Of a stretch of 64,000 nt of DNA, positions 41,600 to 50,938 are shown piece after piece. The translations under genes were made by a program, and so were the position numbers. The DNA is from Mycobacterium mantenii (GTDB lineage: Bacteria; Actinomycetota; Actinomycetes; Mycobacteriales; Mycobacteriaceae): positions 1 through 64,000 of the forward strand of contig NZ_AP022590.1 in the NCBI RefSeq assembly GCF_010731775.1. Reading direction: 5' to 3'. Below the pieces are notes generated by a model. It worked only from the letters and a program-made list of their open reading frames with translations, made no database searches and was not told the DNA's origin. Numbering within the stretch: position 1 is the first letter of the stretch; each line of letters opens with the position of its first letter.

Positions 41600-42337
41600 A
41601 TGACGAGCATGTGGGGTGCACCGGTCCATCGCCGCTGGCGTGGATCGAACCTCCGGGACCCGCGCCAGGCCAAGTTCCTCACGCTGGCCTCGCTGAAATG
41701 GGTGCTGCGCAACCGCGCGTACACCCCGTGGTACCTGGTTCGCTACTGGCGGCTGCTGAAGTTCAAGCTGGCCAACCCGCACATCATCACCCGGGGCATG
41801 GTGTTTCTCGGCAAGGGCGTGGAGATCCACGCGACGCCCGAGCTCGCGCAGCTCGAGATCGGTCGGTGGGTGCACATCGGCGACAAGAACACCATCCGCG
41901 CCCATGAGGGCTCGCTGCGGTTCGGCGACAAGGTGGTGCTGGGTCGCGACAACGTCATCAACGCCTACCTCGACATCGAGCTCGGCGATTCGGTGTTGAT
42001 GGCCGACTGGTGCTACGTCTGCGATTTCGACCACCGCATGGACAACATCGACCTGCCGATCAAGGACCAGGGCATCGTCAAGTCCCCGGTGCGGATCGGC
42101 CCGGACACCTGGGTGGGCGTCAAGGTGTCGGTGCTGCGTGGCACGTCCGTCGGACGGGGTTGCGTGCTGGGTTCTCACGCGGTGGTCCGCGGGGTGATCC
42201 CGGACTACTCGATCGCGGTCGGCGCGCCGGCCAAGGTGGTCAAGAACCGCCAGCTCGCCTGGGAGAGCTCGGCGGCGCAGCGCGCCGAGTTGGCGGCCGC
42301 GCTGGCCGACATCGAACGCAAAAAGGCCGCCCGCTAG
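41600..42337 (+). CDS. Left-handed beta-helix acyltransferase (Rv3034c type)
   Basis: 245 residues. Hexapeptide repeats occupy about residues 85-215 (IGRWVHIGDKNTIRAHEGSL; RIGPDTWVGVKVSVLRGTSV; GSHAVVRGVIPDYSIAVGAP). Family members transfer acyl groups to sugars or glycolipids. ATG 41600. Its end overlaps the opposite DUF4333 gene by 4 bp. Confidence 0.85.
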   Translation: MTSMWGAPVHRRWRGSNLRDPRQAKFLTLASLKWVLRNRAYTPWYLVRYWRLLKFKLANPHIITRGMVFLGKGVEIHATPELAQLEIGRWVHIGDKNTIRAHEGSLRFGDKVVLGRDNVINAYLDIELGDSVLMADWCYVCDFDHRMDNIDLPIKDQGIVKSPVRIGPDTWVGVKVSVLRGTSVGRGCVLGSHAVVRGVIPDYSIAVGAPAKVVKNRQLAWESSAAQRAELAAALADIERKKAAR

Positions 42338-42762
42338 CCGGCCGCCTGCGGCTGCTCGTCGACCTTGAAGTGGAAGTTGACGTCGCCGGCGTCGACGTCC
42401 GTCACGGTCACCAGCACGCCGTACTTGTCGGTGCCATCCGTGAGCTGACACCGCAGCGTCGCTCCCGCAACGCCTTTCAGGTTGTCGGGGCAGGTGACCG
42501 CGTCCGGCCTCCTGCCGACCTGCTGGCCGACCTGGGTGCTGATCGCGCTGGCGACCTGGTTCTTGTCGACGGTCTCCACCATGTCGAACTTGACGTCCTT
42601 GCCGTCGACGCTGGTCACGGAGACGTTGACGTTGAAGGGCCGGTCTTTGACCTTCATGTCGCAGTTGATCTGCGCCCCGACCTTCGCGGAAGGACGATTC
42701 AGCAAACGCCTGCCGGCGGGGATGGCCGTTGCTGGGGTTCCCGCCCACCAAAGGCCACTCAC
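42334..42762 (-). CDS. DUF4333 protein, N-terminally shortened (Rv3033 type)
   Basis: 142 residues. One whole DUF4333 domain (KNQVASAISTQVGQQVGRRP; VTCPDNLKGVAGATLRCQL) is preceded by only the end of another (KVGAQINCDMKVKDRP). Rv3033 is longer and exported; here the signal peptide and most of domain 1 are missing, and the first 30 residues look random. Probably a 5'-truncated remnant left at the junction with the photolyase/carotenoid island. Confidence 0.7.
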   Translation of the reverse strand: MSGLWWAGTPATAIPAGRRLLNRPSAKVGAQINCDMKVKDRPFNVNVSVTSVDGKDVKFDMVETVDKNQVASAISTQVGQQVGRRPDAVTCPDNLKGVAGATLRCQLTDGTDKYGVLVTVTDVDAGDVNFHFKVDEQPQAAG

Positions 42763-42889
42763 GTCACATCAGTAACGTTGCCGCACCATAAATCGCTTTT
42801 TGAATCCGCTAGCGCGGGCGCTAACGGGCCGGCGAACGGTGCACACCAGTTCGCCGGGCCCCCGCCGGGGTCGCGATGGCGAAGCGGAA

Positions 42890-44218
42890 TCAGAGGCTCT
42901 GATAGCGCCGCAGCGCTTCGGTGCGCTCGGCTGCGTGATCGACGATCGGCGCGGGGTAGCCGTCCGGCCGATCGCCCTTGCGTAGGTGCACGTCGTCGGC
43001 CGAGCGCAGTTCGGGCACCCAGCGCCGGATGTAGTCGCCCGACGGGTCGAATTTCTCGCCCTGTGTGATCGGGTTGAACACCCGGAAATAGGGCGCGGCA
43101 TCGGTACCGCAGCCCGCACACCACTGCCAGCCATGCTGATTGTTCGCCATGTCGCCGTCCACCAGCTGGTCCAGGAACCATTCGGCCCCCCATTGCCACG
43201 GCAGGTGAAGGTCCTTGACCAGAAACGAGGCAACGATCATCCGCACCCGGTTGTGCATGAATCCGGTTTCGCGCAGCTGACGCATCCCGGCGTCGACGAA
43301 GGGAAACCCCGTCTCGCCAGCCTTCCACGCCTCGAAGCGGCGTCTGGCCTCGGCGCCGGTGTCGGTCTGGATGCCGTCGAAATCGCTGTTCCAGTTGCGC
43401 CAGGTGCTGGCCGGCCAGTGGTGCAGCACGTCGGCGTAGAAGTCGCGAAAAGCCAACTCCCGCAAGAAGGCTTGCGCGCCGCCGCTGCCCAGGTCCAGGT
43501 CCGCGACCAGGGTGCGGGGATGAATGGCGCCGAACTTCAGGTGCGCCGACATACGGCTGGTCCCCTTCAGGTCGGGCCGGTCGCGGTCCTTGCCGTATCC
43601 CGCTAATCCGTTGTCGACGAACGACTTCCATTGTTTGCGCGCCGCCGCTTCGCCGGCGGCGACCTCGAGTTCGGGCCCGGGATCGGGGATCTCGCACTGC
43701 TTGATCCGCAGTTGGGCCGGGTCCAGCCAGCGTGCGGACTTGGCGTTCGACTTCGCCGGCCCTCGCCATCCGGTCTTCTGCCACTGACGCAGAAACGGGG
43801 TGAACACCTTGTACGGCGAGCCATCCGGCTTGGTGACCCGGCCGGGCGAGACCAGATACGGCGACCCCGTCGCCACCAGCGGCACCGAATCCAGTGCCGC
43901 GCGCACCCGCTCGTCGCGGCGCTTTCCGAACGGCGCGAAGTCCTCCGAGATATGTACCGACGACGCGCCGATTTCCTTGGCGATCCGGGGAATTTGCGTG
44001 TGCGGTTGCCCGCGGGCGACCAGCAGCCGGCCGTCAAGATCGTCGCGCAGCCGCCGCAGCGAGTCACCCAGGTACTGCAACCGGCGTTGTCCCGATGATT
44101 TCTCCAGGCGCGGATCGAGCACGAAGCAGGCGAGCACCTCATCGTTCTCGGCCGCGGCGATGAGCGCCGGATTGTCACGCAACCGCAGATCGCGGCGAAA
44201 CCACAACAGTGCCGGCAT
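42890..44218 (-). CDS. phr: Deoxyribodipyrimidine photolyase
   Basis: 442 residues. N-terminal antenna domain (LLWFRRDLRLRDNPALIAA) and FAD domain with GETGFPFVDAGMRQL, MHNRVRMIVASFLVKDL, and WQWCAGCGTDAAPYFRVFNP. Class I CPD photolyase: light-driven repair of UV dimers. First of three tight minus-strand genes downstream of mmpL and tspO, so probably light or crt co-regulated. Confidence 0.92.
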   Translation of the reverse strand: MPALLWFRRDLRLRDNPALIAAAENDEVLACFVLDPRLEKSSGQRRLQYLGDSLRRLRDDLDGRLLVARGQPHTQIPRIAKEIGASSVHISEDFAPFGKRRDERVRAALDSVPLVATGSPYLVSPGRVTKPDGSPYKVFTPFLRQWQKTGWRGPAKSNAKSARWLDPAQLRIKQCEIPDPGPELEVAAGEAAARKQWKSFVDNGLAGYGKDRDRPDLKGTSRMSAHLKFGAIHPRTLVADLDLGSGGAQAFLRELAFRDFYADVLHHWPASTWRNWNSDFDGIQTDTGAEARRRFEAWKAGETGFPFVDAGMRQLRETGFMHNRVRMIVASFLVKDLHLPWQWGAEWFLDQLVDGDMANNQHGWQWCAGCGTDAAPYFRVFNPITQGEKFDPSGDYIRRWVPELRSADDVHLRKGDRPDGYPAPIVDHAAERTEALRRYQSL

Positions 44219-44221
44219 GAT

Positions 44222-44701
44222 CTATCGGTTGAGTCGCCAGATGTGGGTGGACAAGATGGTCGCGAAGCCACACCACACCGGATAGGGCAGCAGCGCCAGG
44301 CCACCGCGCGGAGTGACTTCGGCCGTGCGCCTGACCAGATCGGCGCTACTGACGGCGAGCGCCGCGGCGCCGACCGCGGACGCGCCGAGTTTGTGGTACC
44401 GGAAGAACAGCCAGCTCCATCCGGCGTTCAGCAGCAGGTTCGCCGTCAGCGCCACGGCGTAGTTGCGTGCCTTGTCCTGCTGCCCGGTCTCGCGAAACCG
44501 GTCGATGGCCACCGCCGACGTGGCCGCGATGTCACCGTAGAGCGTGGTCCACACCGTGGGGAAGGCGGCGCGGGGCGGCTGGTAGGAGGGCTTGCGGAGC
44601 CGCGAGTACCACCCGGACATGGCGCCGCCGCTGGCAATGCTTCCGGCGCCGGCAGCGGCGGCGACGGCAAGGCTGGTTGCGGCCAGGATCGACCTGTTCA
44701 C
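44222..44701 (-). CDS. TspO/MBR (tryptophan-rich sensory) family protein
   Basis: 159 residues with five membrane segments; typical WYSRLRKPSYQPPRAAFPTV, then NLLLNAGWSWLFFRYHKLG and LPYPVWCGFATILS. TspO proteins bind porphyrins and in Rhodobacter modulate pigment genes. GTG 44701 overlaps the mmpL stop (GTGA), and phr follows after 3 bp. Confidence 0.9.
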   Translation of the reverse strand: MNRSILAATSLAVAAAAGAGSIASGGAMSGWYSRLRKPSYQPPRAAFPTVWTTLYGDIAATSAVAIDRFRETGQQDKARNYAVALTANLLLNAGWSWLFFRYHKLGASAVGAAALAVSSADLVRRTAEVTPRGGLALLPYPVWCGFATILSTHIWRLNR

Positions 44702-46803
44702 GTCGTGCTCCGTTCTGGTTGTTTCCGATCCGCTTGTCGCTCAACGGCTTCGGGGTGGATGGGGTTGGTGGGCCACCAGATCCGATCGCCGATGAGGGCG
44801 AACAATGCAGGGATGACCAGGGTGCGTACCACGAAGGTGTCGAGCAGGATTCCCAGCCCGACGATGATCCCCAGTTGGGTCAGGACGATCAACGGCAACA
44901 CCCCAAGCACGCAGAACACTGCGGCCAAAACGATTCCGGCGCTGGTGATTACGCTGCCGGTGGCCGACACCGCGCCCACCATACCCGCGCGGGCGCCGTG
45001 CCGCGCGGCTTCCTCGCGGGCGCGGGTTACCAGAAATATGGTGTAGTCCACGCCGAGGGCCGCCAAGAACAGGAAGGCGAACAAGGGGGTGGTGTTGTCC
45101 AGCGCCGGGAAGCCGAAGACATGCAGGCTCGCCCAGCCGCCCAGGCCCAGCGCGGCCAGCGCGCCCAAAATCGTTGCCGCCAGCAGCGTCGGCGGCGCCA
45201 GCGCCGACCGCAGCAACACGTACAGGACGATCAGAATCACGGCCAGGATCGCCGGGATCAGCAAGATCCGGTCATGCGTCGCCGCGTCACGAATGTCCAG
45301 GGCCTGCGCGTCGGCCCCGCCCACCAGCGCACCGGGGTCGGCGGCCCGGGTCGAATCCCGAAGCGCGGCAATGACGCTGAACGCCCCCTTTGACGACGGC
45401 GGCGCGTCGATCACCACCGACCACTGCGTCAGCCCGGACCCCGACCGGCCGGACTCGGTCACCGAGACGACACCGGGGGTGGCCTTGATCGCCTGCTGCA
45501 CGGGCGACGCGTGATCGGTGGAACTGACGACCAGCGTCGGATTGGTGAGGCCGGCCGGAAAATGTTGGGCCACAACGTTGTAGCCGGACACCGAGTCGGC
45601 GCGCACCCTGAACTGCTCGGTCTGCGACAAACCGATCCGGGTTCCCAGCAAGCCGGTGCCCAGGGCCGCCAGCACCGCGGCCGCGACCGCCGCAACCAGT
45701 GCGGGGCGCCGGTTCACCCATTCCGCGACGCGGCGCCACGCTCCGGAGTCCAGGGTTTCGTCGTCCCCGGCGTGCGGGATAAACGGCCAGAACAGTCGCC
45801 GGCCGCACAGGGCCAGCAGCGGGGGCAAGATTGCCAGCACCGAAATCGCGGCGACCACGAGTCCGCAGGCCGCCAGCGCGCCAAGACTGCGGGTGCTCGG
45901 GGTGAACGCGAACAGCAGCGTGAGCAGCGCCAGTACCACGGTGGCGTTGCTGGCGACGATGGCCGGCCCGGCCCTGCGCACGGCCTGACGTAGGGCGGCG
46001 CGGTGCGCGGAATGGTGGCGGAGCTCTTGGCGGTACCGGGAGATCAGCAGCAGGGCGTAATTGGTGCCGGCGCCGAAGACCAGCACGCTGGTGATCCCGG
46101 AGGTGGCGCCGTCGAAGCTCAAGCCGGTCAGCGATGCCACCGCCGTGCCGACCGCGGCCGCCACTCGATCGGCGAACCCGACCACGAGCAGCGGTATCAG
46201 CCACAGCACCGGCGAGCGGTACGTGGCGATCAGCAGCAGGGCCACCACCGCTGTCGTCACCGCGAGCAAGGTGATGTTCGCGTTCGTGAACGCGCTGGCG
46301 ATGTCCGCGCCGAACGCCGGGCCGCCCGTCACGTGCACCTGCAGATCCGCGGGCAGGCCGTCGGCCGCGGCGGTGCGCAGCGTGGTGACGACGTGGCCCA
46401 GGGCCAGCCCCGACAGCCCGGCGCTGATGGGCACCACGCCCAGGGCGGCCTTGCCGTCCTGCGACACCATCAGTGGCGCCGCCGGAAAACCGTCTCCGGG
46501 CTGCGCGGACTCCTGTACCCGGTGGCGAGCGGCCTGGGCGGCGGCGATATCCAACGAGCCCAGGACGCCGCCATCGGTGCGGCTGAACACGACGATCAGC
46601 GGGGCATTCTGATCCCCGGGAAACTGCCTGGCCAGCCGCTCTACCTGGGCTGATTGCGAGTCCAACGGGACGGATTGCGGGGACTGGCCCGCGGCCGCGT
46701 TGCCGCCGATCAGAGCCATCAGGCCGATCCCCAGCACGGCGGTGACCAGCGCGATCAGCCAAGAACGGCGGCCGGTCACAGCGGCGGCCAAGGGATCCCA
46801 CAC
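44698..46803 (-). CDS. MMPL/RND-family transporter
   Basis: 701 residues with 12 membrane segments in two halves, each with a large external loop. Second-half motif GVDYTIFLVTRAREE and first-half GAGTNYALLLISRYRQE are the MMPL signature. C. glutamicum has an MMPL gene inside its crt operon; here it is divergent from idi over a shared A/T-rich site. Likely exports lipid or carotenoid products (inference). Confidence 0.88.
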   Translation of the reverse strand: MWDPLAAAVTGRRSWLIALVTAVLGIGLMALIGGNAAAGQSPQSVPLDSQSAQVERLARQFPGDQNAPLIVVFSRTDGGVLGSLDIAAAQAARHRVQESAQPGDGFPAAPLMVSQDGKAALGVVPISAGLSGLALGHVVTTLRTAAADGLPADLQVHVTGGPAFGADIASAFTNANITLLAVTTAVVALLLIATYRSPVLWLIPLLVVGFADRVAAAVGTAVASLTGLSFDGATSGITSVLVFGAGTNYALLLISRYRQELRHHSAHRAALRQAVRRAGPAIVASNATVVLALLTLLFAFTPSTRSLGALAACGLVVAAISVLAILPPLLALCGRRLFWPFIPHAGDDETLDSGAWRRVAEWVNRRPALVAAVAAAVLAALGTGLLGTRIGLSQTEQFRVRADSVSGYNVVAQHFPAGLTNPTLVVSSTDHASPVQQAIKATPGVVSVTESGRSGSGLTQWSVVIDAPPSSKGAFSVIAALRDSTRAADPGALVGGADAQALDIRDAATHDRILLIPAILAVILIVLYVLLRSALAPPTLLAATILGALAALGLGGWASLHVFGFPALDNTTPLFAFLFLAALGVDYTIFLVTRAREEAARHGARAGMVGAVSATGSVITSAGIVLAAVFCVLGVLPLIVLTQLGIIVGLGILLDTFVVRTLVIPALFALIGDRIWWPTNPIHPEAVERQADRKQPERSTT

Positions 46804-46817
46804 ACCAACAACCCTTT

Positions 46818-46849
46818 CAGTTTGTTAAACATTAATCAACTGAAATGAC
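46818..46849. promoter_or_regulatory. CrtR-type operator candidate at mmpL/idi
   Basis: The 25-bp quasi-palindrome 46818-46842 has ends CAGTT...AACTG. It contains TTAAACATTAAT (46825-46836), identical to the crtE site at 58585-58596, and continues attaatcaactgaaatgac, close to 58677-58695. It starts 15 bp before the mmpL start codon. Confidence 0.6.
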
Positions 46850-46948
46850 GCATTGCCGAACTGGCGCGCCGGCGGTACGCACGAGGGGGCACTATGGACA
46901 TTATGAACGCTGGGTGGGTGCGGTGTCGGACAGGAGAGGGCACCGGCG

Positions 46949-47995
46949 ATGACCGCTGACCGGGGGGAGATGAAAACCCGGAAGCGGCGGCACATCGACG
47001 TTTGCCTGAGCGAGCCGGTCGGCTATGACGGCGTCACCACCGGGCTGGAGCGCTATGAATTGCCGTACAACGCGCTGACCCAGACGAATCTGGGCGATAT
47101 CGATTTGTCCACCAGTTTTTTCGGTGCCGCTTTGCGGTCTCCGATACTAATCGGTGCGATGACCGGGGGCGCCGAGTTGTCCGGGACCATCAACCGGAAT
47201 CTGGCCGCGGCCGCCCAACAGCTGGGCCTGGGCATGATGCTGGGCTCACAGCGGATCATGTTGGACAGCGCGCTGGGGGAGCGCGCCGCGGGCAGTTTCA
47301 CGGTGCGCGATGTCGCTCCGGATGTCTTGCTGTTCGGCAACATCGGCCTGGCGCAACTGACGAAGACCGCCGTGCCGGATCTGGCCAAGGCCCTAGACCG
47401 GGTGGGCGCCGATGCGCTTGCCGTGCATACCAATCCGCTTCAGGAGGCGATGCAGCACAACGGTGACACCGATTTCTCCGGATCGCTGAGCCGGTTGCGC
47501 GAGGCCGCCGACACGATCGACTATCCGGTGCTGCTCAAGGAGGTCGGCCACGGGATCGGTGGCGCGGCGGCCGCGGAGCTTGTCGGCGCAGCTGGCGAAT
47601 TGCCGGTGGCGGGAATCGATGTCGCGGGTGCCGGAGGCACGTCGTGGTCGCGGGTCGAGCAGTTCGTCCGGTACGGCGAGCTACGCTATCCGCACCTGGC
47701 CGATTGGGGCATTCCCACCGCCCGCGCGATCGTGGAGGTTCGTGAGGTGCTACCGACGATCCCGTTGGTGGCCTCCGGTGGCATCCGCACCGGTATGGAC
47801 GCGGCCAAGGCCCTCGCACTGGGTGCCGATGTGGTGGCGGTGGCGCGGCCGCTGCTGCCCGCGGCGATCGAATCGACTGCCGCCGTTGTCGATTGGCTGC
47901 AGCCGTTTATCGACGAGCTTCGAGTCTGCCTGCACGGCTGCGGTGCCGCGAACCTGGCCGGCCTGCGCGATATCGGCCTCACCGGCCTGGCCTAG
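46949..47995 (+). CDS. fni: Type 2 isopentenyl-diphosphate isomerase (FMN)
   Basis: 348 residues. [43 protein letters not shown] and the flavin-barrel motif [20 protein letters not shown] define the family. It interconverts IPP and DMAPP, feeding GGPP for carotenoids. Followed 11 bp later by the glycosyltransferase. ATG 46949; ATG 46970 is possible. Confidence 0.93.
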   Translation: MTADRGEMKTRKRRHIDVCLSEPVGYDGVTTGLERYELPYNALTQTNLGDIDLSTSFFGAALRSPILIGAMTGGAELSGTINRNLAAAAQQLGLGMMLGSQRIMLDSALGERAAGSFTVRDVAPDVLLFGNIGLAQLTKTAVPDLAKALDRVGADALAVHTNPLQEAMQHNGDTDFSGSLSRLREAADTIDYPVLLKEVGHGIGGAAAAELVGAAGELPVAGIDVAGAGGTSWSRVEQFVRYGELRYPHLADWGIPTARAIVEVREVLPTIPLVASGGIRTGMDAAKALALGADVVAVARPLLPAAIESTAAVVDWLQPFIDELRVCLHGCGAANLAGLRDIGLTGLA

Positions 47996-48006
47996 GTTCG
48001 GGCGAC

Positions 48007-49257
48007 GTGGCTGTCATCTTGGCGTACGGCTCACCGGCCCTGGGGCACCTGCTGCCGACCGGCGCGTTGCTCGCCGAGCTGGCCCGGCGCGGCCATGACG
48101 TTCATCTGCGCACCATGTCGGCTGGTGTCTCGACGATGCGACCGGTCGGTGTGCACGCCGAGCCGGTCGACCCGGAGATCGAGGCCATTGCCGGGAACGA
48201 TTGGCAGGCGCGAAACGCATTGGGAGTGTTGAAGTTGTCGATCGATGTGCTCTGCCGGCGAGCGGTGCTGGAAGTCGACGACTTTCGGCGTGCGGTGGAC
48301 GCGGTGCGGCCGGATGCGGTCATGGTGGATGCGAACTGCTGGGGTGCCTTGTCGGTCGCGGACGCCGGCGACATCGCGTGGCTGCTCTTTTCGCCGTTCA
48401 CGCCGTATCTGCGGTCCCGGGGAGTGCCGCCGTTCGGTCCCGGAATGCGTCCGCTGCCGGGCGTGGCCGGCGAGATCCGCGACGCCACGGTGCGACCGAT
48501 CGTCAGGCACCTGTTCGACCGGCCAATGTTGCCCCGTATCAACGCCATTCGTGCCGAGCTCGGCGTCCCACCGGTGGCATCGGTGGACGGCCTCATGCGG
48601 CGCGCGTCCCTGGTGCTGGCCGCCGGCGGAGAGCCGTTCGAGTATCCGCATCCTGATTGGGCCGGTGTGGTGTACCACATCGGCGCATGCGTATTCGAGC
48701 CCGCACCGACGGTGACGCCGGAGTGGATCGAGGCGATCGATCGTCCGATGGTGCTGGTGAACACCTCCTCGCTCCGGCAGGCCGACGAGTCGCTGGGGCG
48801 AATTGCCCTGCGGGCGCTGGCCGACGAGGACGTTCACGTGGTGGCGACGTTCCCGGCCGGGATACCCCCCGGTCTGCCGCGACCGGCGAACGCGACCGTC
48901 TGCCGATTCGTGCCGCATGCGGCCATCCTCGACAAGGCCAACTGCGCCATCACCCACGGGGGAATGGGCACGACGCTGAAGGCGCTCGACCGCGGCGTGC
49001 CGGTCTGTGTGGTGCCTTTCGCGCGCGACCAGGCCGAGGTCGCGCGGCGGGTGGAGGTCGCCCGTTGCGGTACCCGACTGGCCGCGAAGAGGCTCACTCC
49101 GGCGCGGTTGAGGGTCAAGGTGCGCGAGGCAATGACGATGGTCGCGGGTGCGCACCGGGTGGCCGCCGGATTCGCCGCAACGGGAGGTGTGGCCCGCGGC
49201 GCCGACCTGATCGAGCAGCGGCTACTGGGCTGCGCGGCCGAGTGGCCGGTGCACTAA
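48007..49257 (+). CDS. GT1-family (MGT/CrtX-like) glycosyltransferase
   Basis: 416 residues. N-terminal GSPALGHLLPTGALLAELA and C-terminal donor motif HGGMGTTLKALDRGVPVCVV with DQAEVARR, as in macrolide/zeaxanthin glycosyltransferases. Coupled to the isomerase gene, so it may glycosylate a hydroxylated carotenoid. Ends overlapping the MarR gene on the other strand. Confidence 0.85.
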   Translation: MAVILAYGSPALGHLLPTGALLAELARRGHDVHLRTMSAGVSTMRPVGVHAEPVDPEIEAIAGNDWQARNALGVLKLSIDVLCRRAVLEVDDFRRAVDAVRPDAVMVDANCWGALSVADAGDIAWLLFSPFTPYLRSRGVPPFGPGMRPLPGVAGEIRDATVRPIVRHLFDRPMLPRINAIRAELGVPPVASVDGLMRRASLVLAAGGEPFEYPHPDWAGVVYHIGACVFEPAPTVTPEWIEAIDRPMVLVNTSSLRQADESLGRIALRALADEDVHVVATFPAGIPPGLPRPANATVCRFVPHAAILDKANCAITHGGMGTTLKALDRGVPVCVVPFARDQAEVARRVEVARCGTRLAAKRLTPARLRVKVREAMTMVAGAHRVAAGFAATGGVARGADLIEQRLLGCAAEWPVH

Positions 49258-49826
49258 TTGCCGCGTTTTGCCGGATTGCGGCTGCCTTTTGCCGTCGCGC
49301 GCTTCGGTTCGGTGGCGGGGGATGGCTTGGGACTCGGTGTGGCGAGTCGGGATTCGAAGCCGGCCATCGCCTCGGTCATCGCGGTGAACACCCGGTGCGC
49401 CGCCGCCAGGTCGCGATCGGGAAGGTGGGCGAGGGCGGTATGCAGCTCGGCGCCAAGGGGAGTGAAAAACGACCGGGCAAGCGCCATCCCCGATTTCTCG
49501 TAGCGCAGCAGGGTCTTGCGCCGGTCCTGGGGATCGGGTTCGCGCCGGACGTGGCCGGCGTCGATCATGCGATCGACGAGATAGGTGATCGCCGCCGGTG
49601 ACACGTCCATGCGCCGCCGCAGCTGCGCCGCGGTCAACGGTTCTCCGGCCGTTTCGGCGACCATGATGTGCAGCAACGCGTGGAAATCCGTGCCACTGAC
49701 GGCGTTTTGGCGGGCGAAGTGGCGGCCGATGCGGTCGGACTGCGCCGTGATCGCACGCATGTCGGCCGACATCAATTTCTCGAGTTCGGCTCGGTCCGAT
49801 CGGTTGTCGGCGGCGCGCTTGGTCAC
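49254..49826 (-). CDS. MarR-family regulator (CrtR paralogue)
   Basis: 190 residues from GTG 49826. The winged helix is FHALLHIMVAETAGEPLTAA, then MDVSPAAITYLVDRMIDAGH and EPDPQDRRKTLLR. It matches the regulator at 58724 over its whole length (e.g. AAITYLVDRMIDAGHVRR versus SAITYLVDRLIDAGHIRR). A basic, disordered tail follows. Probably represses its own promoter through the 20-bp palindrome just upstream. Confidence 0.85.
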   Translation of the reverse strand: MTKRAADNRSDRAELEKLMSADMRAITAQSDRIGRHFARQNAVSGTDFHALLHIMVAETAGEPLTAAQLRRRMDVSPAAITYLVDRMIDAGHVRREPDPQDRRKTLLRYEKSGMALARSFFTPLGAELHTALAHLPDRDLAAAHRVFTAMTEAMAGFESRLATPSPKPSPATEPKRATAKGSRNPAKRGN

Positions 49827-49847
49827 TTTCCCGCATCCTTCGTGGAA

Positions 49848-49867
49848 GATACGCTGGCCAGCGTATC
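49848..49867. promoter_or_regulatory. Perfect 20-bp palindrome, MarR operator candidate
   Basis: GATACGCTGGCCAGCGTATC, 21 bp upstream of the MarR start. A full dyad of this kind at a MarR promoter is usually the autoregulatory site. The stretch 49868-50046 shows no convincing gene. Confidence 0.65.
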
Positions 49868-50046
49868 GGCGACCGCAATTCGCGGCCGGCGAAACGGTCG
49901 GGCGTTTCTCCTCTGTAGCCCGTTGCAGGCCAATGCTGAGAGCAAGCACGCCCCGCAGCCGTTGCCGGTGCAATCGGTGGCCATCAGCCTACGGCACCAG
50001 CGAAGGATGACCTCGCGGCGGCTCAGCCGGCGCCGAGCGGGCAATA

Positions 50047-50205
50047 TCAGGACTTTGCGGGATCGTGGCCGCAGTTCATCAACGAGTAGCGCCACGGGCG
50101 CTCGTCGATCTCGCCGTGCGGACGTTGTGCCAGGTGACGCTTGGCGTGGCCGGCGACCTTTCGCATGTGCGCGTAGTCGGCCTCGGTGAGCTCTCTCCCC
50201 CTTTT
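50047..50205 (-). pseudogene. DUF3140 C-terminal remnant
   Basis: The frame reads ELTEADYAHMRKVAGHAKRH, then LAQRPHGEIDERPWRYSLMN and CGHDPAKS before the stop. This is the C-terminal half of a DUF3140 protein. An in-frame TAG just upstream and no start leave it without an N-terminus. Relic at the edge of the island. Confidence 0.6.
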
Positions 50206-50261
50206 GGCCTATGGCATGCCCGCGACACGGGGACCCTAATCGTCAATCTCGGGATTCAAGT

Positions 50262-50278
50262 CATTCATCAACTGAATG
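50262..50278. promoter_or_regulatory. Possible weak CrtR-type site
   Basis: CATTCA-tcaac-TGAATG, containing the core tcaactgaa shared with the mmpL site. It lies about 70 bp before the small membrane-protein gene. Confidence 0.35.
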
Positions 50279-50347
50279 GTTAAGCAGCTGCGGCGAGGCC
50301 CGTGGCGTTGCGTGCCGGTTTGAACGAGTGCGCCTCGGGTATCTGAT

Positions 50348-50578
50348 GTGACGATGACCTTGATCGAGACGACGCGGCGCGCGCGGCGCGCGGAGCGCAA
50401 AGTGCTGCGCCTGCAACGGCGTTTGTGGCTTGCTCAGTTGGCCATGTGGCCCACCGTGATCGCGCTGGCGGTGCTGCTGCTGGCCGGTGTGCTGTGGGTG
50501 GTGCGGCGGCGGTCAACCGGCGGTCGGCACGCCGCGAGTCCCGCGGCCAACGGCGCGGCGGACCAATACGGCCCATGA
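50348..50578 (+). CDS. Small single-pass membrane protein
   Basis: 76 residues: a basic N-terminus (TTRRARRAERKVLRLQRRLW), one membrane helix (MWPTVIALAVLLLAGVLWVV) and a basic tail. GTG 50348 or ATG 50354. Its end overlaps the DUF2784 gene on the other strand. Role in the crt island unknown. Confidence 0.5.
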   Translation: MTMTLIETTRRARRAERKVLRLQRRLWLAQLAMWPTVIALAVLLLAGVLWVVRRRSTGGRHAASPAANGAADQYGP

Positions 50579-50902
50579 GATGGCGGCGGCGGCAAAGGCC
50601 ACCGTCTGTGCGGCCCCGACGCGGTCGGCGGGGACGAATCGTCCCGTCACGTAGCGGTCGATGAACCCCGACGTGGGTAGGGGATCCATGTTCGCGCGCC
50701 GGCGGGCCCACGACTCCAGTGATGTCAGCGGGCAGCCCAGCTCGAACACCACGACCGCGACACCCCAGGCAACCGCCGGTACGTGCACCACGATGGTCCT
50801 CGGCCAGCGCAATGCGAGGAAACCTCCGCTCGGCACGTACAGCAGGTATGCCAGGTGGGCGCCAACGGTCGCTGCGACGGCAGCCGCGTAGGGCTTCTGC
50901 AC
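50513..50902 (-). CDS. DUF2784 membrane protein
   Basis: 129 residues with four hydrophobic segments and the family features LAYLLYVPSGGFLALRWPRT, FELGCPLTSLESWARRRA and GFIDRYVTGRFVP. Function unknown. Last gene in the direction of the crt operon, 36 bp after the Rieske gene. Confidence 0.8.
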   Translation of the reverse strand: MQKPYAAAVAATVGAHLAYLLYVPSGGFLALRWPRTIVVHVPAVAWGVAVVVFELGCPLTSLESWARRRANMDPLPTSGFIDRYVTGRFVPADRVGAAQTVAFAAAAISWAVLVRRAVGRGTRGVPTAG

Positions 50903-50938
50903 GCTTGAATTCTTCCACGCGCACCCCCGGCGGCGGGG

